Shown here one piece after another: positions 23,421 to 33,160 of a DNA stretch of 64,000 nucleotides. Positions within the stretch are counted from its first letter, which is position 1. Every line of letters starts with the position of its first letter. Position numbers and translations under genes: made by a program. The stretch covers positions 1,984,001 to 2,048,000 of the forward strand of contig NC_135242.1 in assembly GCF_947623445.1 (NCBI RefSeq), read 5' to 3'. This DNA is from Clavelina lepadiformis. Lineage: Eukaryota; Chordata; Ascidiacea; Aplousobranchia; Clavelinidae. Below the pieces are notes generated by a model. It did no database searches. It was not told where the DNA came from and saw only the letters and a list, made by a program, of their open reading frames with translations.

Positions 23421-23443
23421 AAGGGATGTTGACATATACGGCA

Positions 23444-25147
23444 TTAATAAGGTCGTTCTCCAGTGTGGATTTTCATATGAACTTTTAAATTGTAGCCTTT
23501 GGTAAATGACTTGTGACACACCTGGCATTGATAAGGTCGCTCTCCAGTGTGAGTTCTCATATGATCTTTCAAATGGCTGCTATTGAAAAATGACTTGTGG
23601 CACATTTCGCATTGATAAGGACGCTCTCCAGTGTGACTTCTCATATGATTTTTTAAATGGCAGCTTTGGGAAAATGACTTGTGGCACACATCGCACTGAT
23701 AAGGTCGCTCTCCAGTGTGGGTTCTCATGTGAGTTTTCAAATCAATGTCAGCGGAAAAGGACTTGTGGCACACATTGCATTGATAAGGTCGTTCACCAGT
23801 GTGGGTTCTCATATGTATTTTCAAATAGCTGCTTTGGGAAAATGACTTGTGGCACACATCACATTGATAAGGTCGCTCTCCAGTGTGGGTTCTCAAATGA
23901 GTTTTCAAACTGCTGCTACTGAAAAATGACTTGTGGCACACATCGCATTGATAAGGTCGTTCACCAGTGTGGGTTCTCAAATGATTTTTCAAACTGCTGC
24001 TATTGATAAATGACTTGTGGCACACATCACATTGATAAGGTCGCTCTCCAGTGTGAGTTCTCATGTGAGTTTTCAAATCACTGTTAGCGGAAAATGACTT
24101 GTGGCACACATCGCATTGATAAGGTCGCTCTCCAGTGTGAGTTCTCATGTGAGTTTTCAAATTGCTGCTAGCGGAAAAGGACTTGTGGCATACATCGCAT
24201 TGATAAGGTCGCTCTCCAGTGTGAATTCTCATATGACTTTTCAAACTGCTGTTAATGGAAAATGACTTGTGGCACACATCGCATTGATAAGGTCGCTCAC
24301 CTGTGTGAGTTCTTATATGAACTTTCAAGTTTCTTTTGCATTTCAATGATTTATCACAAAAATTGCAAGAAAAATGCTTTTCTTTGTTATTTCTAACAAG
24401 CAACTGAGCATCAACTTTGCAAGCATTGATTCTTTCATTTGCAGTAGATTTATTGAGAAACATCTCCACAGAATCGCTGCATTTTTCATCTGAGTTTCTT
24501 GCAACACAGTTTTGTGGATCAACCATTTTTACGGTGGAATTTACTGCAATATCCGATTGAGAAGTTAATTTATTTGATATTGATATACTTGGGTCATCCA
24601 TCTCAGTCTGTGAAACTGTATATTTTTGCAACGACAAAGGTTCCTCTTTAATAACATCAAATTGAGGATAAGTTGATGTTTTTTCAGAATGATCTTCTTC
24701 AATGCAGGTTTGTGGCTCAACAATTTTAACTGTGGCATTTACTCCAATATCTGATTGAGGAGGATATTTATTTAACATGGATATACTTGGGTCATAAGAA
24801 TCAAGCTGTGAAACCTCATATTCTTCCAACAAAAAAGGTTCTTCTTTGACAGCTTCAACAAGAGGTAGAACTGATGCCTTTTCAGAATAAACTCCATCAA
24901 TGCAAATACCGAAGCCAGATTCTACAACTAATGTTTGCGTTGTTTCTTCAGTTGGAATTGCATTGTTCATGGTTTCAGCTTTCTTTGTTTTTGCAAGAAT
25001 CTTTGAAACCATATCTTCCAGGTTTACTTGCAATTGTGCAAATTCCATTTTGAAATCTTGTCGCATTGAATTAAATTCTTGTAAAATAATATCATTGATG
25101 GCTTTTAAAGAAACATCAACTTGAATCATGGCTGGATCACACTCCAT
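23444..25147 (-). CDS. C2H2 zinc-finger protein, 11 fingers
   Basis: The largest intact member: 567 residues, starting MECDPAMIQVDVSLKAI at 25147. Residues 1-70 are the helical module. Two acidic linkers follow ([15 protein letters not shown] and VIKEEPLSLQKYTVSQ), then a NCVARNSDEKCSDSVEMF segment. Eleven fingers run to the end, all with intact C2H2 ligands and TGERPYQC linkers. The specificity residues vary between fingers. The frame stops at TAA directly after TGERPY, where family members have CAA. A terminal finger-like stretch (CRICQHPFSQRSNLRTHE) follows out of use. It is a nuclear DNA-binding protein by family. The Lys in IKEE fits a SUMO-attachment consensus. Confidence 0.9.
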   Translation of the reverse strand: MECDPAMIQVDVSLKAINDIILQEFNSMRQDFKMEFAQLQVNLEDMVSKILAKTKKAETMNNAIPTEETTQTLVVESGFGICIDGVYSEKASVLPLVEAVKEEPFLLEEYEVSQLDSYDPSISMLNKYPPQSDIGVNATVKIVEPQTCIEEDHSEKTSTYPQFDVIKEEPLSLQKYTVSQTEMDDPSISISNKLTSQSDIAVNSTVKMVDPQNCVARNSDEKCSDSVEMFLNKSTANERINACKVDAQLLVRNNKEKHFSCNFCDKSLKCKRNLKVHIRTHTGERPYQCDVCHKSFSINSSLKSHMRIHTGERPYQCDVCHKSFSASSNLKTHMRTHTGERPYQCDVCHKSFSANSDLKTHMRTHTGERPYQCDVCHKSFINSSSLKNHLRTHTGERPYQCDVCHKSFFSSSSLKTHLRTHTGERPYQCDVCHKSFSQSSYLKIHMRTHTGERPYQCNVCHKSFSADIDLKTHMRTHTGERPYQCDVCHKSFSQSCHLKNHMRSHTGERPYQCEMCHKSFFNSSHLKDHMRTHTGERPYQCQVCHKSFTKGYNLKVHMKIHTGERPY

Positions 25148-25149
25148 GG

Positions 25150-25650
25150 TTTGATTGTTATAAAAACCTACTGTGTATTTGCTGAATAAAACAAAAGCTA
25201 AAACAATTTAACAAAAAACTAACACAATAGCACCTAATCTACAATAGAGTAATAATATGAAACATTATATTTGAAAAAACTAAACAAAACAAAATTGCAA
25301 CAAAACTTTCTGCTGTGACAGTTGGAAGAATTTATGGGCTTCATGTAAATGGTTGAAAACATAAGTTTACGTATGGAAAATATTAATTGTGCAAAACCTA
25401 ACATTGGATTAGTTTAAGGACAATTACTTAAAGCAATTTTACAATATTTACCAGCAGTATATCAACAGGAGTCATTTAATACGTCAATGAACCAATATTT
25501 CAACAAATAAAAGTGGATTAAAGTTAATTTTAACCAGAACTGGGTACAAGGTTTTTTGCGACCAAACATACCAGTTACGCTCATTTGTTAAAGTCAAACA
25601 CGCTGACAGTGTTTTTGTTTTCAATTGTTTAGTTGGCAGAAAATATGTTG
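25150..25650. other. upstream flank of zinc-finger gene
   Basis: AT-rich, resembling the 5' flank of the genes at 10573 and 51079 (for example AAATGGTTGAAAAC... near 25345). An acceptor-like TTCAG lies upstream of the start. A 65-codon minus frame at 25484-25681 is not recognised and probably chance. Confidence 0.45.
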
Positions 25651-25659
25651 TAAATGTCC

Positions 25660-26470
25660 TTTTGCAGTTTAAAGAAAGCAAGTTTTGCTATGTCGAACAA
25701 ACCATTTTGCATCAACTTCTACCACTTGCTGCGGGTTTATCAAGAAAGTTTTCCACAGAATCAATGCATTCTCCATCTGAGTTTCTTTTTACACAGCTTT
25801 GGCGCTCAAGAGTTTTAACTGTGGCATTTACTCCAATATCTGATTGGGAAAGAAAAACTAATTTAATATGGATATACAGACTAAATCGGTTAATCATATA
25901 ACCTATTTGCCAGACGTTTTAAAACGAATATCCGATAGATCTGTTTAACCAAAAATGTTTATCTGAAAAAACTTATCCTTGCTATTGCACATATTGCATT
26001 GATAAGGTCGTTCACCAGTGTTAGTTCTCATATGAGTTTTCAAATTGCTGCTAAAGCGAAATGACTTGTGGCACACATCGCATTGATAAGGTTGCTCACC
26101 TGTGTGAGTTCTCATATGGATTTTCAAACGGCTGTTAGCGGAAAAATACTTGTGACACACATCGCATTGATAAAGGGGCTCTCCAGTGTAAGTTCTTACA
26201 TGAGTTTTTAAATGGTTCCTTTTGGTAAATGACTTGTGACACATCTGGCATTGATAAGGTCGTTCACCAGTGTGGATTCTCATATCATTATTCAAACTGC
26301 CGCTATCGGTAAATGACTTGTGACACACATCGCATTGATAAGGTCGCTCTCCAGTGTGAAATCTCATATGAGCTTTTAAATGGTTGTTTTGGGTAAATGA
26401 CTTGTGACACACCTGGCATTGATAAGGTCGCTCTCCGGTGTGGATATTCATATGAGTTTGCATTTGCTAA
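25660..26470 (-). pseudogene. zinc-finger gene fragments
   Basis: Two pieces in unnatural order. At 26463-25945 there are six fingers beginning in mid-array ([16 protein letters not shown]) and breaking off after CNMC. One finger has His changed to Asp (SLNNDMRIH) and one linker is altered ([10 protein letters not shown]). At 25900-25660 there is a linker piece with SDIGVNATVKTLERQSC and SVENFLDKPAA. No N-terminal module is present. It looks like the product of a deletion or unequal exchange inside a gene. Confidence 0.75.
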
Positions 26471-27074
26471 GAGAACAAGAAAAAAAGTTAGGTTACAATT
26501 TTGAATTAAAAATTAGATCTAGTGAAATTTTGTGCCAGTTCAGGTCTTCTCAAGTTTTAAGCAGTTATAATTATTAGCAAATTGCAATACTTAACCCGAT
26601 TTTTATAGTTTTATAGCTAATCTCGTATCTAGATTCACTGCCCACAAATCTATCATTGGTAGGCTACATAGCTGAACTCCAGTTGATCTAATACTAGCGC
26701 CGTCAGCCAAACAAATCGAAAGCATTCAAGTGATGGGAAAAGTTAAGTTTTATCACATGTGCATGCTGCTCTATAGTTTTCTCTTCATAGGCTAGTTTTT
26801 TATTGAAACTGCGTTTATGGTAATCTGTCATTACATGATTTTATGCAAATCCTCGAAAACACATTTCTGCATGCACCACTGCTGATATAGTTTTCAGTCA
26901 AAATTTACAGACAAGTCCAATTAAATAACCTATTTTATCAATAAATGTGTTTACAATAGCCTACAAATCCTACTTCACAACTGTCACATTTTGTTAGAAA
27001 CATTTTGACTTGCTTACTGACCCTTTGGTATGAAGCGCTGAACTATAGACAGTTAGATACCGAATGGTCATGAC

Positions 27075-27892
27075 TAGGGCGATTATTTTTTGACCTAAAA
27101 ATTGAAATTTTTGACATTAAAAAACTCTTTTTGACAAATTTTGACGATTGAAGATTTCAAGTAGTTAAATTACTCATTATTGTACAAAAAGTTAAAATTT
27201 ATTGTAGTAAAGAAGGACAAAAATCTGAACACAAACCTAACCCATTCTGAAAAGGGAAGTGAGCTAATTACAAATCACTGCCAAAAAAACAGCAACTAAA
27301 ACACAATAAAAACTGTTCAATACATTTGTCTAAACCAGTGACTCCCAACCGCGGCTCTTAGAGCCACATGCGGTACCAAGCTAACCTTCTTGCGGCTCTC
27401 ATTGACCCATGAAAATCCCTCAAAAAATATAAAAAATCGATTTATAATAATTAGGGTGATTATTTTTTGACGTGTCAGTTGGAGTTGGAGTCAAGTTGGA
27501 CATTAAATTGATTTGTGTTGTTTTTCTTGTTAGTGTTGCTATTCGTTGGTACATGCTTTCATGCTTTAAAATTTTCGTTCTAATTACTTAAGTGTTTTCA
27601 TGCGGCTCCATACGTACTCTGAAGTTTGAAATTCGGCTCGACACCAAAAAAGGTTGGGAACCACTAGTCTAAACTAAAGATACATGAAGTATCTAAAGCA
27701 AACCCAAAGCAAAAGCTGTTTCACAATAAGTAGACAATGGGCCATTTACAACAGTATAAAGTAGGCTGCAAGGTGTACAATGTAAAATGACAATTTGACG
27801 TACAGTACAACCTCTACGACACCACGACAATGCAGTTTGTAAGCAATTTTGACTTGGTAAACAATTTTGACAACTTTTGACCTAACGCTGTA
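27075..27892. mobile_element. outer hAT-like element, right end deleted
   Basis: Left end TAGGGCGATTATTTTTTGAC as at 21136. The sequence then runs collinearly but jumps from CCTAACGCTGTAA straight to CCATTGCAATC, omitting the right inverted repeat and its flanking duplication. The deletion came after the segmental duplication and makes this copy immobile. Confidence 0.85.
27336..27666. mobile_element. nested hAT-like element, duplicate copy
   Basis: Duplicate of 21397-21728 with the same GTCTAAAC flanks at 27328-27335 and 27667-27674. It moved here with the duplicon, not by transposition. Confidence 0.88.
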
Positions 27893-27963
27893 ACCATTGC
27901 AATCTCCTTGTTCTTCACTTAGGAGCTGTGGATAGGTTGATTTAACGCAAACTCAGACACAAC

Positions 27964-28142
27964 TCACATTTTTATTTTTCCACAGCAAAGGCAGTTGATT
28001 AAGATGGGTGCATTGTTCACAACTTCAGACATAGCGATTTCATTGAATTGCCGATTATGGCAAACATTATCTCTATTTTCAAACAAAACACTCAATAAAT
28101 CTAATTCATTTTTGCATCCACCTGTACATACAAAAATACAAG
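27964..28142 (-). other. duplicate of possible terminal exon
   Basis: Counterpart of 22101-22280: GGCKNELDLLSVLFENRD, CHNRQFNEIAMSEVVNNA and CLCCGKIKM are retained with few substitutions and no stop. Not recognised. Confidence 0.3.
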
Positions 28143-29309
28143 GGTTCACTTGATTTATGATGATTTACAAATTTTGTGCATGTAATTTAAAAAACATTAC
28201 AGCACATCACATAAAAAGAAAAACCCATAACGGCATGTTAATTGCCGCAAGGTCAAAACACAACTTGACTGAGGAAAAACAGCGACAAAACATCAAAATT
28301 GTCAAATTTAGAAATCATGCCTTGGACACTTTGCAACTAATCCAAATTCGAATTTGAATTATAGCCTGGTTGGCGATTACGGATATCATGTTAAATTTAC
28401 AAAGTGCTTTCAGGGTCCTCATAAAGTCACATACACCAGCCCTTACAAGTTAAACATTCTCACGACAGACTTAACGCCAAGCAAAAGAGAAGCACACTTT
28501 CCAATCTATACAAATTACAGTCATTGATAGCAACTTGCTTAAACAATCAGGTGTCATGTCACGCTATTTCACTTAACCTATGCCATGCGAATTGCAGGTA
28601 AGCATAGCAGCCATAATTTTAATGTTAGGTTTATCCAAGCTAAAAACATGGTTGGAATCGTAATACTGTATCACTTTGTTTAGATTTGATTTACTAAGGG
28701 TGCAAAGTATTCTTCAGTAAAACTATTACAAAATGATTTCGTCATATATGAGTACGACTTTCCTATCAGCCCAAAGTAGGCTATTAATGAATATTAGAAC
28801 GTCTATTGTTAACGATTGACTACTCTCAGCACAATTGAAACATTTCATACGATCACCTGATATGATAATCAGAAACAATCCTAACTATGGAAAAAGAACG
28901 AGCTAGCACACACCATGCAAAATCATCATTCCAACAAAATCTAATAGTTTTTCCGTTAATTCCTATAAAATCAGCTTTTAATTATTTTTAATTACAATTC
29001 TATGTTTTATGAAGCGTAAAAAGTTATCGATAAATCATGTAAAAGTGGACAAATAAAACACAAACAAATGGATGCAGCATCTGGATGAATGTTTTGTAAA
29101 TGTATTTCGAGGCTAAGTTTTTGTCCGAACACCTTATGAAAAAAATTACATTATTCCAATGTGAGTTTTAATATGTGTTGATAATAATCGCTTCAATGTA
29201 AATTACTTTTGACAAAAAATAAACCTTGTTAAGGTCGCTTTCCAGTGTGAATAGTTTCACGAGTCCGCAAATTGCTCCTTTGATAAAATGGATGTTGACA
29301 TATACGGCA

Positions 29310-30587
29310 TTAATAAGGTCGTTCTCCAGTGTGGATTTTCATATGAACTTTTAAATTGTAGCCTTTGGTAAATGACTTGTGACACACCTGGCATTGATAA
29401 GGTCGCTCTCCAGTGTGAGTTCTCATATGATTTTTCAAATGGTTGCTTCTGATAAATGACTTGTGGCACATTTCGCATTGATAAGGTCGTTCTCCAGTGT
29501 GGGTTCTCACATGAGTTTTTAAACTGTTGCTTTGGGAAAATGACTTGTGGCACATTTCGCATTGATAAGGTCGTTCACCAGTGTGGGTTCTCATATGAGT
29601 TTTTAAACTGTTGCTTTGGGAAAACGACTTGTAGCACACATCGCATTGATATGGTCGCTCTCCAGTGTGAGTTCTCATGTGAGCTTTCAAATCCTTGTTA
29701 GCAGAAAATGACTTGTGGCACACATCACATTGATAAGGCCGCTCTCCAGTGTGGGTTCTTATGTGAGTATTCAAGTTTGATTTATGTTGGAATAATTTAT
29801 TACAAAACTTGCAGAAAAATCGTTTTTCTTTGTTGTTTCCAACAAACACCTGAGTCTGGATTTTGCAAGCATTGTTTCTATCATTTGTTGCAGAATTATC
29901 AAAGAACATTTCCACAGAATCGTCGCATTCTTCATCGGAACTTCTTTCAATACAGTTTTTGGTATCAATCGTTTTAACTATGGCTTTTACTGCAATATCT
30001 GATTGACAAGATAATTTATTTGATATGGATATAGTTGGGTCATCAGTCTCAGTTGGCAAATCTGCATATTGTTGCAACAACAAAGGTTCGTCTTGAATAA
30101 CATCAAATTGAGCATAAATTGATGCTTTTTCAGAATGATTTTCTTCAATACAGGTTTGGGGCTTAACAGTTTTAACTACGGCACTTAATTCAATCTCTGA
30201 TTGATGAGAAAATTTATTTGACATGGACATACTTGGGTCATCCATTTCAGAAACCTCCCAATGCTGCAACAGCAAAGGTTCTTCTTTGATAGCATCAACA
30301 GGAGGAAGAACTAATGCATTCTGAGAATACACTTCTTTAATACAAATGCCGATATCAGATGCTACATCTAATGCTTGTGACGTTTTATTAATCGGTATTT
30401 CGTTGTTTATGGTTTCAGCTTTCTTTGTTTCAGCCAGAATCTTTGAAACCATATCTTCCATATTTTCTTGTACTTTAGCAAATTCTATCTTCATATCCTG
30501 TCGCATTGATTTGAATTCTTGTGAAACCATATCACTGATTGCTTTCAATAAAAAATCAACTTGCATACCAGCTGGATGACAATCCAT
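29310..30587 (-). CDS. C2H2 zinc-finger protein, 6 fingers
   Basis: 425 residues from MDCHPAGMQVDFLLKAI. Helical module at residues 1-65, two acidic linkers ([16 protein letters not shown] and VIQDEPLLLQQYADLP, the second with Lys changed to Gln), and a bridging NCIERSSDEECDDSVEMF. Six fingers follow, starting RFFCKFCNKLFQHKSNL, two of which are almost identical (SQSNSLKTH). It ends TGERPY then TAA, the same terminal-finger truncation as the gene at 23444. Because the last finger and 3' flank are duplicon sequence while the body matches 33400-34860, it is a mosaic of two duplications. Confidence 0.88.
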   Translation of the reverse strand: MDCHPAGMQVDFLLKAISDMVSQEFKSMRQDMKIEFAKVQENMEDMVSKILAETKKAETINNEIPINKTSQALDVASDIGICIKEVYSQNALVLPPVDAIKEEPLLLQHWEVSEMDDPSMSMSNKFSHQSEIELSAVVKTVKPQTCIEENHSEKASIYAQFDVIQDEPLLLQQYADLPTETDDPTISISNKLSCQSDIAVKAIVKTIDTKNCIERSSDEECDDSVEMFFDNSATNDRNNACKIQTQVFVGNNKEKRFFCKFCNKLFQHKSNLNTHIRTHTGERPYQCDVCHKSFSANKDLKAHMRTHTGERPYQCDVCYKSFSQSNSLKTHMRTHTGERPYQCEMCHKSFSQSNSLKTHVRTHTGERPYQCEMCHKSFIRSNHLKNHMRTHTGERPYQCQVCHKSFTKGYNLKVHMKIHTGERPY

Positions 30588-30844
30588 TGCCTATTTATCA
30601 TATAACTTTATAACCTATTTGCTGATAAGAACTTCAAATATTTGAAGATTTTCTTGATAGCGGAAAACTGATAATGTGTAACCAAAACCGTTGGAATAAA
30701 AACATAAATCTAAATTAATCTTTTCATAATTACCATAAAGTAAAGAACAGCAGTGACAGTCAAATACAAAAACGAAAATCAAAAGATTATCTGTTGTTTT
30801 GAAAAAAAGCTTCTAAAGAATTCTGCATAGTTTGAAGATGCAAA

Positions 30845-31290
30845 GCATAGACGAACTTGGCAGGATTTCGCGGGTGTACAAAGACATGGTCGATTTCTTG
30901 GTCATCTACATCGACGAAATACCTTGATGGCTGGTCATTCGAGCAGAACAAGTCACTGCAATTCTTTTCCAATAAGTTAGTGATAAACTATGTCATTCAG
31001 CAAATAACCAAAATGTTGACTAAAATAAATGTGCGATAAATTTGATGTTTATGTCACCTTCATATGAAAAATTTCCTGGTAAAAGTGCGCCCCAAGATTT
31101 GTTTAAAAATAATAATTTTTCTTGGCAGGTTTAAAATAAAGACGCATCGTGCAATTGAAGATCGCTTGTCGGCGGCTGAAACTTTGCAGACCTTGGATGA
31201 CTTTTCTCTCCCGCTTGTGGTGGACACGATGAAGAACGAAGCAAACCTCAACTATGGAGGGTTACCAGAGCGGATGTGCTTGCTTCCTGT
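30845..31290 (+). pseudogene. iodothyronine deiodinase relic, two exons
   Basis: Exon A (about 30845-30975) encodes RVYKDMVDFLVIYIDE, then after a small frameshift DGWSFEQNKSLQFFSN. Exon B (31129 to about 31290) encodes FKIKTHRAIEDRLSAAETL and VVDTMKNEANLNYGGLPER. These match the second half of the thioredoxin-fold domain of deiodinases, the selenoenzymes that remove iodine from thyroid hormones. The intron 30976-31128 has a GT donor, a TTCTTGGCAG acceptor and compatible phase. The first half with the selenocysteine active site is missing: homology begins exactly where the neighbouring zinc-finger duplication ends. After GGLPER no normal C-terminus follows. It is a broken gene. Confidence 0.75.
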
Positions 31291-31499
31291 GTTATTCAAT
31301 GTGATGAGTGTTTCGATTTTATATTCCAGTCTCTGAATGGCTGCTTAATTTGTGAAAGAGAATCCATCAGTGAAATTAAACGCAATTCTTTTAAAACTAA
31401 CACTTCCATGAGATTATCCATAACAGTAAACACTAGGAACTCTCAATCAACAGCAAAACTGTTCTGTCTACAAAAATACTGCCTATAAAAAAAGTAAAT

Positions 31500-31850
31500 T
31501 TCGTTACAGAATGTTGTTCAAAAATTGTCAAGAATAACAAACAAAGCCAGTCACTGCAGCAGATTCTATGGACTTACTGTTTGCAGAATAAGGATTCCTT
31601 GAGCTTAATTACGCCTATTAACTCTTCTAAAACATTTATCACTGAACCTTGTGCAAAGAAAAGAAAATGTGTAAAGCACAGTCTTAACCATAAAATAAAA
31701 ATACATAAAACTGATCATCATAATCATCAAACTGTCAAGCATTAGGGATGAAGTTGAACAGTCGTACAACTACAAATTTTGACATTTGAAAATGAATGTT
31801 TGCATTGTTTATTACATTTATTAAATATGGTTCACAATTCATGTCAATGA
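31500..31850. other. intergenic
   Basis: AT-rich. I see no gene. It lies between the deiodinase relic on the plus strand and the 3' end of a divergent zinc-finger relic on the minus strand. Confidence 0.45.
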
Positions 31851-31852
31851 TG

Positions 31853-33160
31853 TTATGTGTGTACAAATGTTCCATCTAACCACTCCGTTGTTTCACCAGT
31901 GTGCGTCACTTGGTGCCTGGCAAGAGAAAACTTTGACCGAAATCTCATTTCACAGATTTCGCAAATCCATGGTTTTTCTCCGTTGTGGCATGTCATATGG
32001 GTTTTTAAGCAGGTTCCAGAAGACAGCCTTCTAGGAAATATTGGGCATTGGATTGGCATTTCTTTAGTATGTATACGAAGATGGCGCATTAATTTGTATT
32101 TTTCTCAAAAGCGTTGTCCGCAAGTCACACACGACAAAGGTTTATCTCCAGTGTGCGTAAGCAGATGTCTATTGAGTCTGTATTTATGCTGAAAAGATTT
32201 TTCGCAATATTTGCATGTGTATGGCTTGATAGTGCTGTGTAGTTGCTTGTGTATAGATAGATTATCTTCTTTTGAGAAATGATTTATCACAAATGACTTC
32301 ATAACCGACGCCGACCGAAACCCACCGGGAATGTCCCTCGCAAGAACTGCTTGGGTCAGGCTCAACCGCTTGCGCACCGGAGTCGGACGCTTTCGTTCAG
32401 ACATGCACAAATGGGGACTGGCTCCCTCACCAGGATGCGAGTGTGGTGCCACAGAGCAGACAGCAGACCATGTGATCAATGCCTGCCCAATCCATCGGCC
32501 CCCACGTGGTGTGCTTGGTCTGAAAAGACTAGACGAGGATACAATCGCATGGCTGATGACCTCATGCCCGGAGATCTAGTCTGGAAAGAAGAAACGCTCA
32601 AACGAAGAATATTTATCACAAACATCACAATTAAACTTTTCATCATTCAGTGTCTCATCGTATTTCAGTGGCGTCTCGCTTTCCTCAAGCAACTTGCATT
32701 GCATTTCAGCAACAAGATCAGCTTTACCAAAAGAAATTCTTAAGTGTTTTTTTGCAGATTCTTTCTTGTCTTGATCGCTTTTTGACTTTGTTTGACATGA
32801 GTCAGTGGAAACTTTCTGCTTTTTAGTCACACTTCTAGTTGTGACTGCATCAATGGCAAGTTTATGATTTTTGGGGACACTTTTGGTTGTAGCGTTTTCG
32901 AAAAAGTTTTGTTTTGTTTTTCTATCAGATTTCTGTGATGGTTCTGATGGTTGTTGTTCCAAAACTAATGAAGGCTCTTCTTCAACGATAACAACACGAG
33001 ATGAAAACGATCCAGATCTGGAGGAGCACTGTTTGGCCGAGATGCTGGGATCCAACTCAGTGTGTGGGGGATCTGGCATCACAGGATGCTGTTGATTCCC
33101 ATGAGATAAACATAGAAGGTCTTGACTTGGTTCATCCGTGATTTTAGATTTTAGAAAATG
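31853..33160 (-). pseudogene. divergent C2H2 zinc-finger gene with retrotransposon insertion
   Basis: A different subfamily from its neighbours. From 33160 a Ser/Lys-rich region (FENATTKSVPKNHK, KKQKVSTDSC, SAKKHLRISF) leads to a finger starting FNCDVCDKYSS. That finger is cut by a non-LTR tail at 32294-32610 and resumes after it (FSKEDNLSIHKQLH). Four further fingers follow. The third is broken by an in-frame TGA (CGQRF, stop, EKYKLMRH), and the fourth has lost its second Cys (CPIF). Finger linkers (THTGDKPLSC, CHNGEKPWIC) differ from the TGERPYQC type. The 5' end is missing where a finger array of the next gene starts at 33150-33170. Confidence 0.8.
32294..32610 (+). mobile_element. 5'-truncated non-LTR retrotransposon
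   Basis: The plus-strand frame (32331-32579) encodes the C-terminal end of a non-LTR reverse transcriptase: LNRLRTGVGRFRSDMHKWGL, then CECGATEQTADHVINACP, a Cys/His motif typical of these elements, and a stop after CPEI. A 12-bp duplication ATTTATCACAAA flanks it at 32282-32293 and 32611-32622. The remaining 3' tail is only about 30 bp and ends in GAAGAAT-like sequence without a long A tract. It inserted antisense to the zinc-finger gene. Confidence 0.87.

Larger units (their letters stand above)
20805..23560. repeat. 2.7-kb duplicon, copy 1 (partner 26745-29430)
   Basis: Nearly collinear with 26745-29430, with an offset of 5940 bp at the left and 5866 at the right. It contains nested hAT-like elements, a conserved short frame and the 3' end of a zinc-finger gene including its last finger. 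Homology fades into the finger array, where numbers of fingers differ. Confidence 0.88.
26745..29430. repeat. 2.7-kb duplicon, copy 2 (partner 20805-23560)
   Basis: See copy 1. Compared with it, copy 2 lost about 60 bp that removes the right end of the outer hAT-like element, plus smaller deletions. It ends in the last finger of the gene at 29310-30587. Confidence 0.88.

Noticed and set aside
31276-31488. Plus-strand frame with CDECFDF and CLICERE after the deiodinase relic, as a zinc-binding exon
   Set aside because: It overlaps the end of deiodinase exon B in another frame and has no further pairing Cys/His or splice support.
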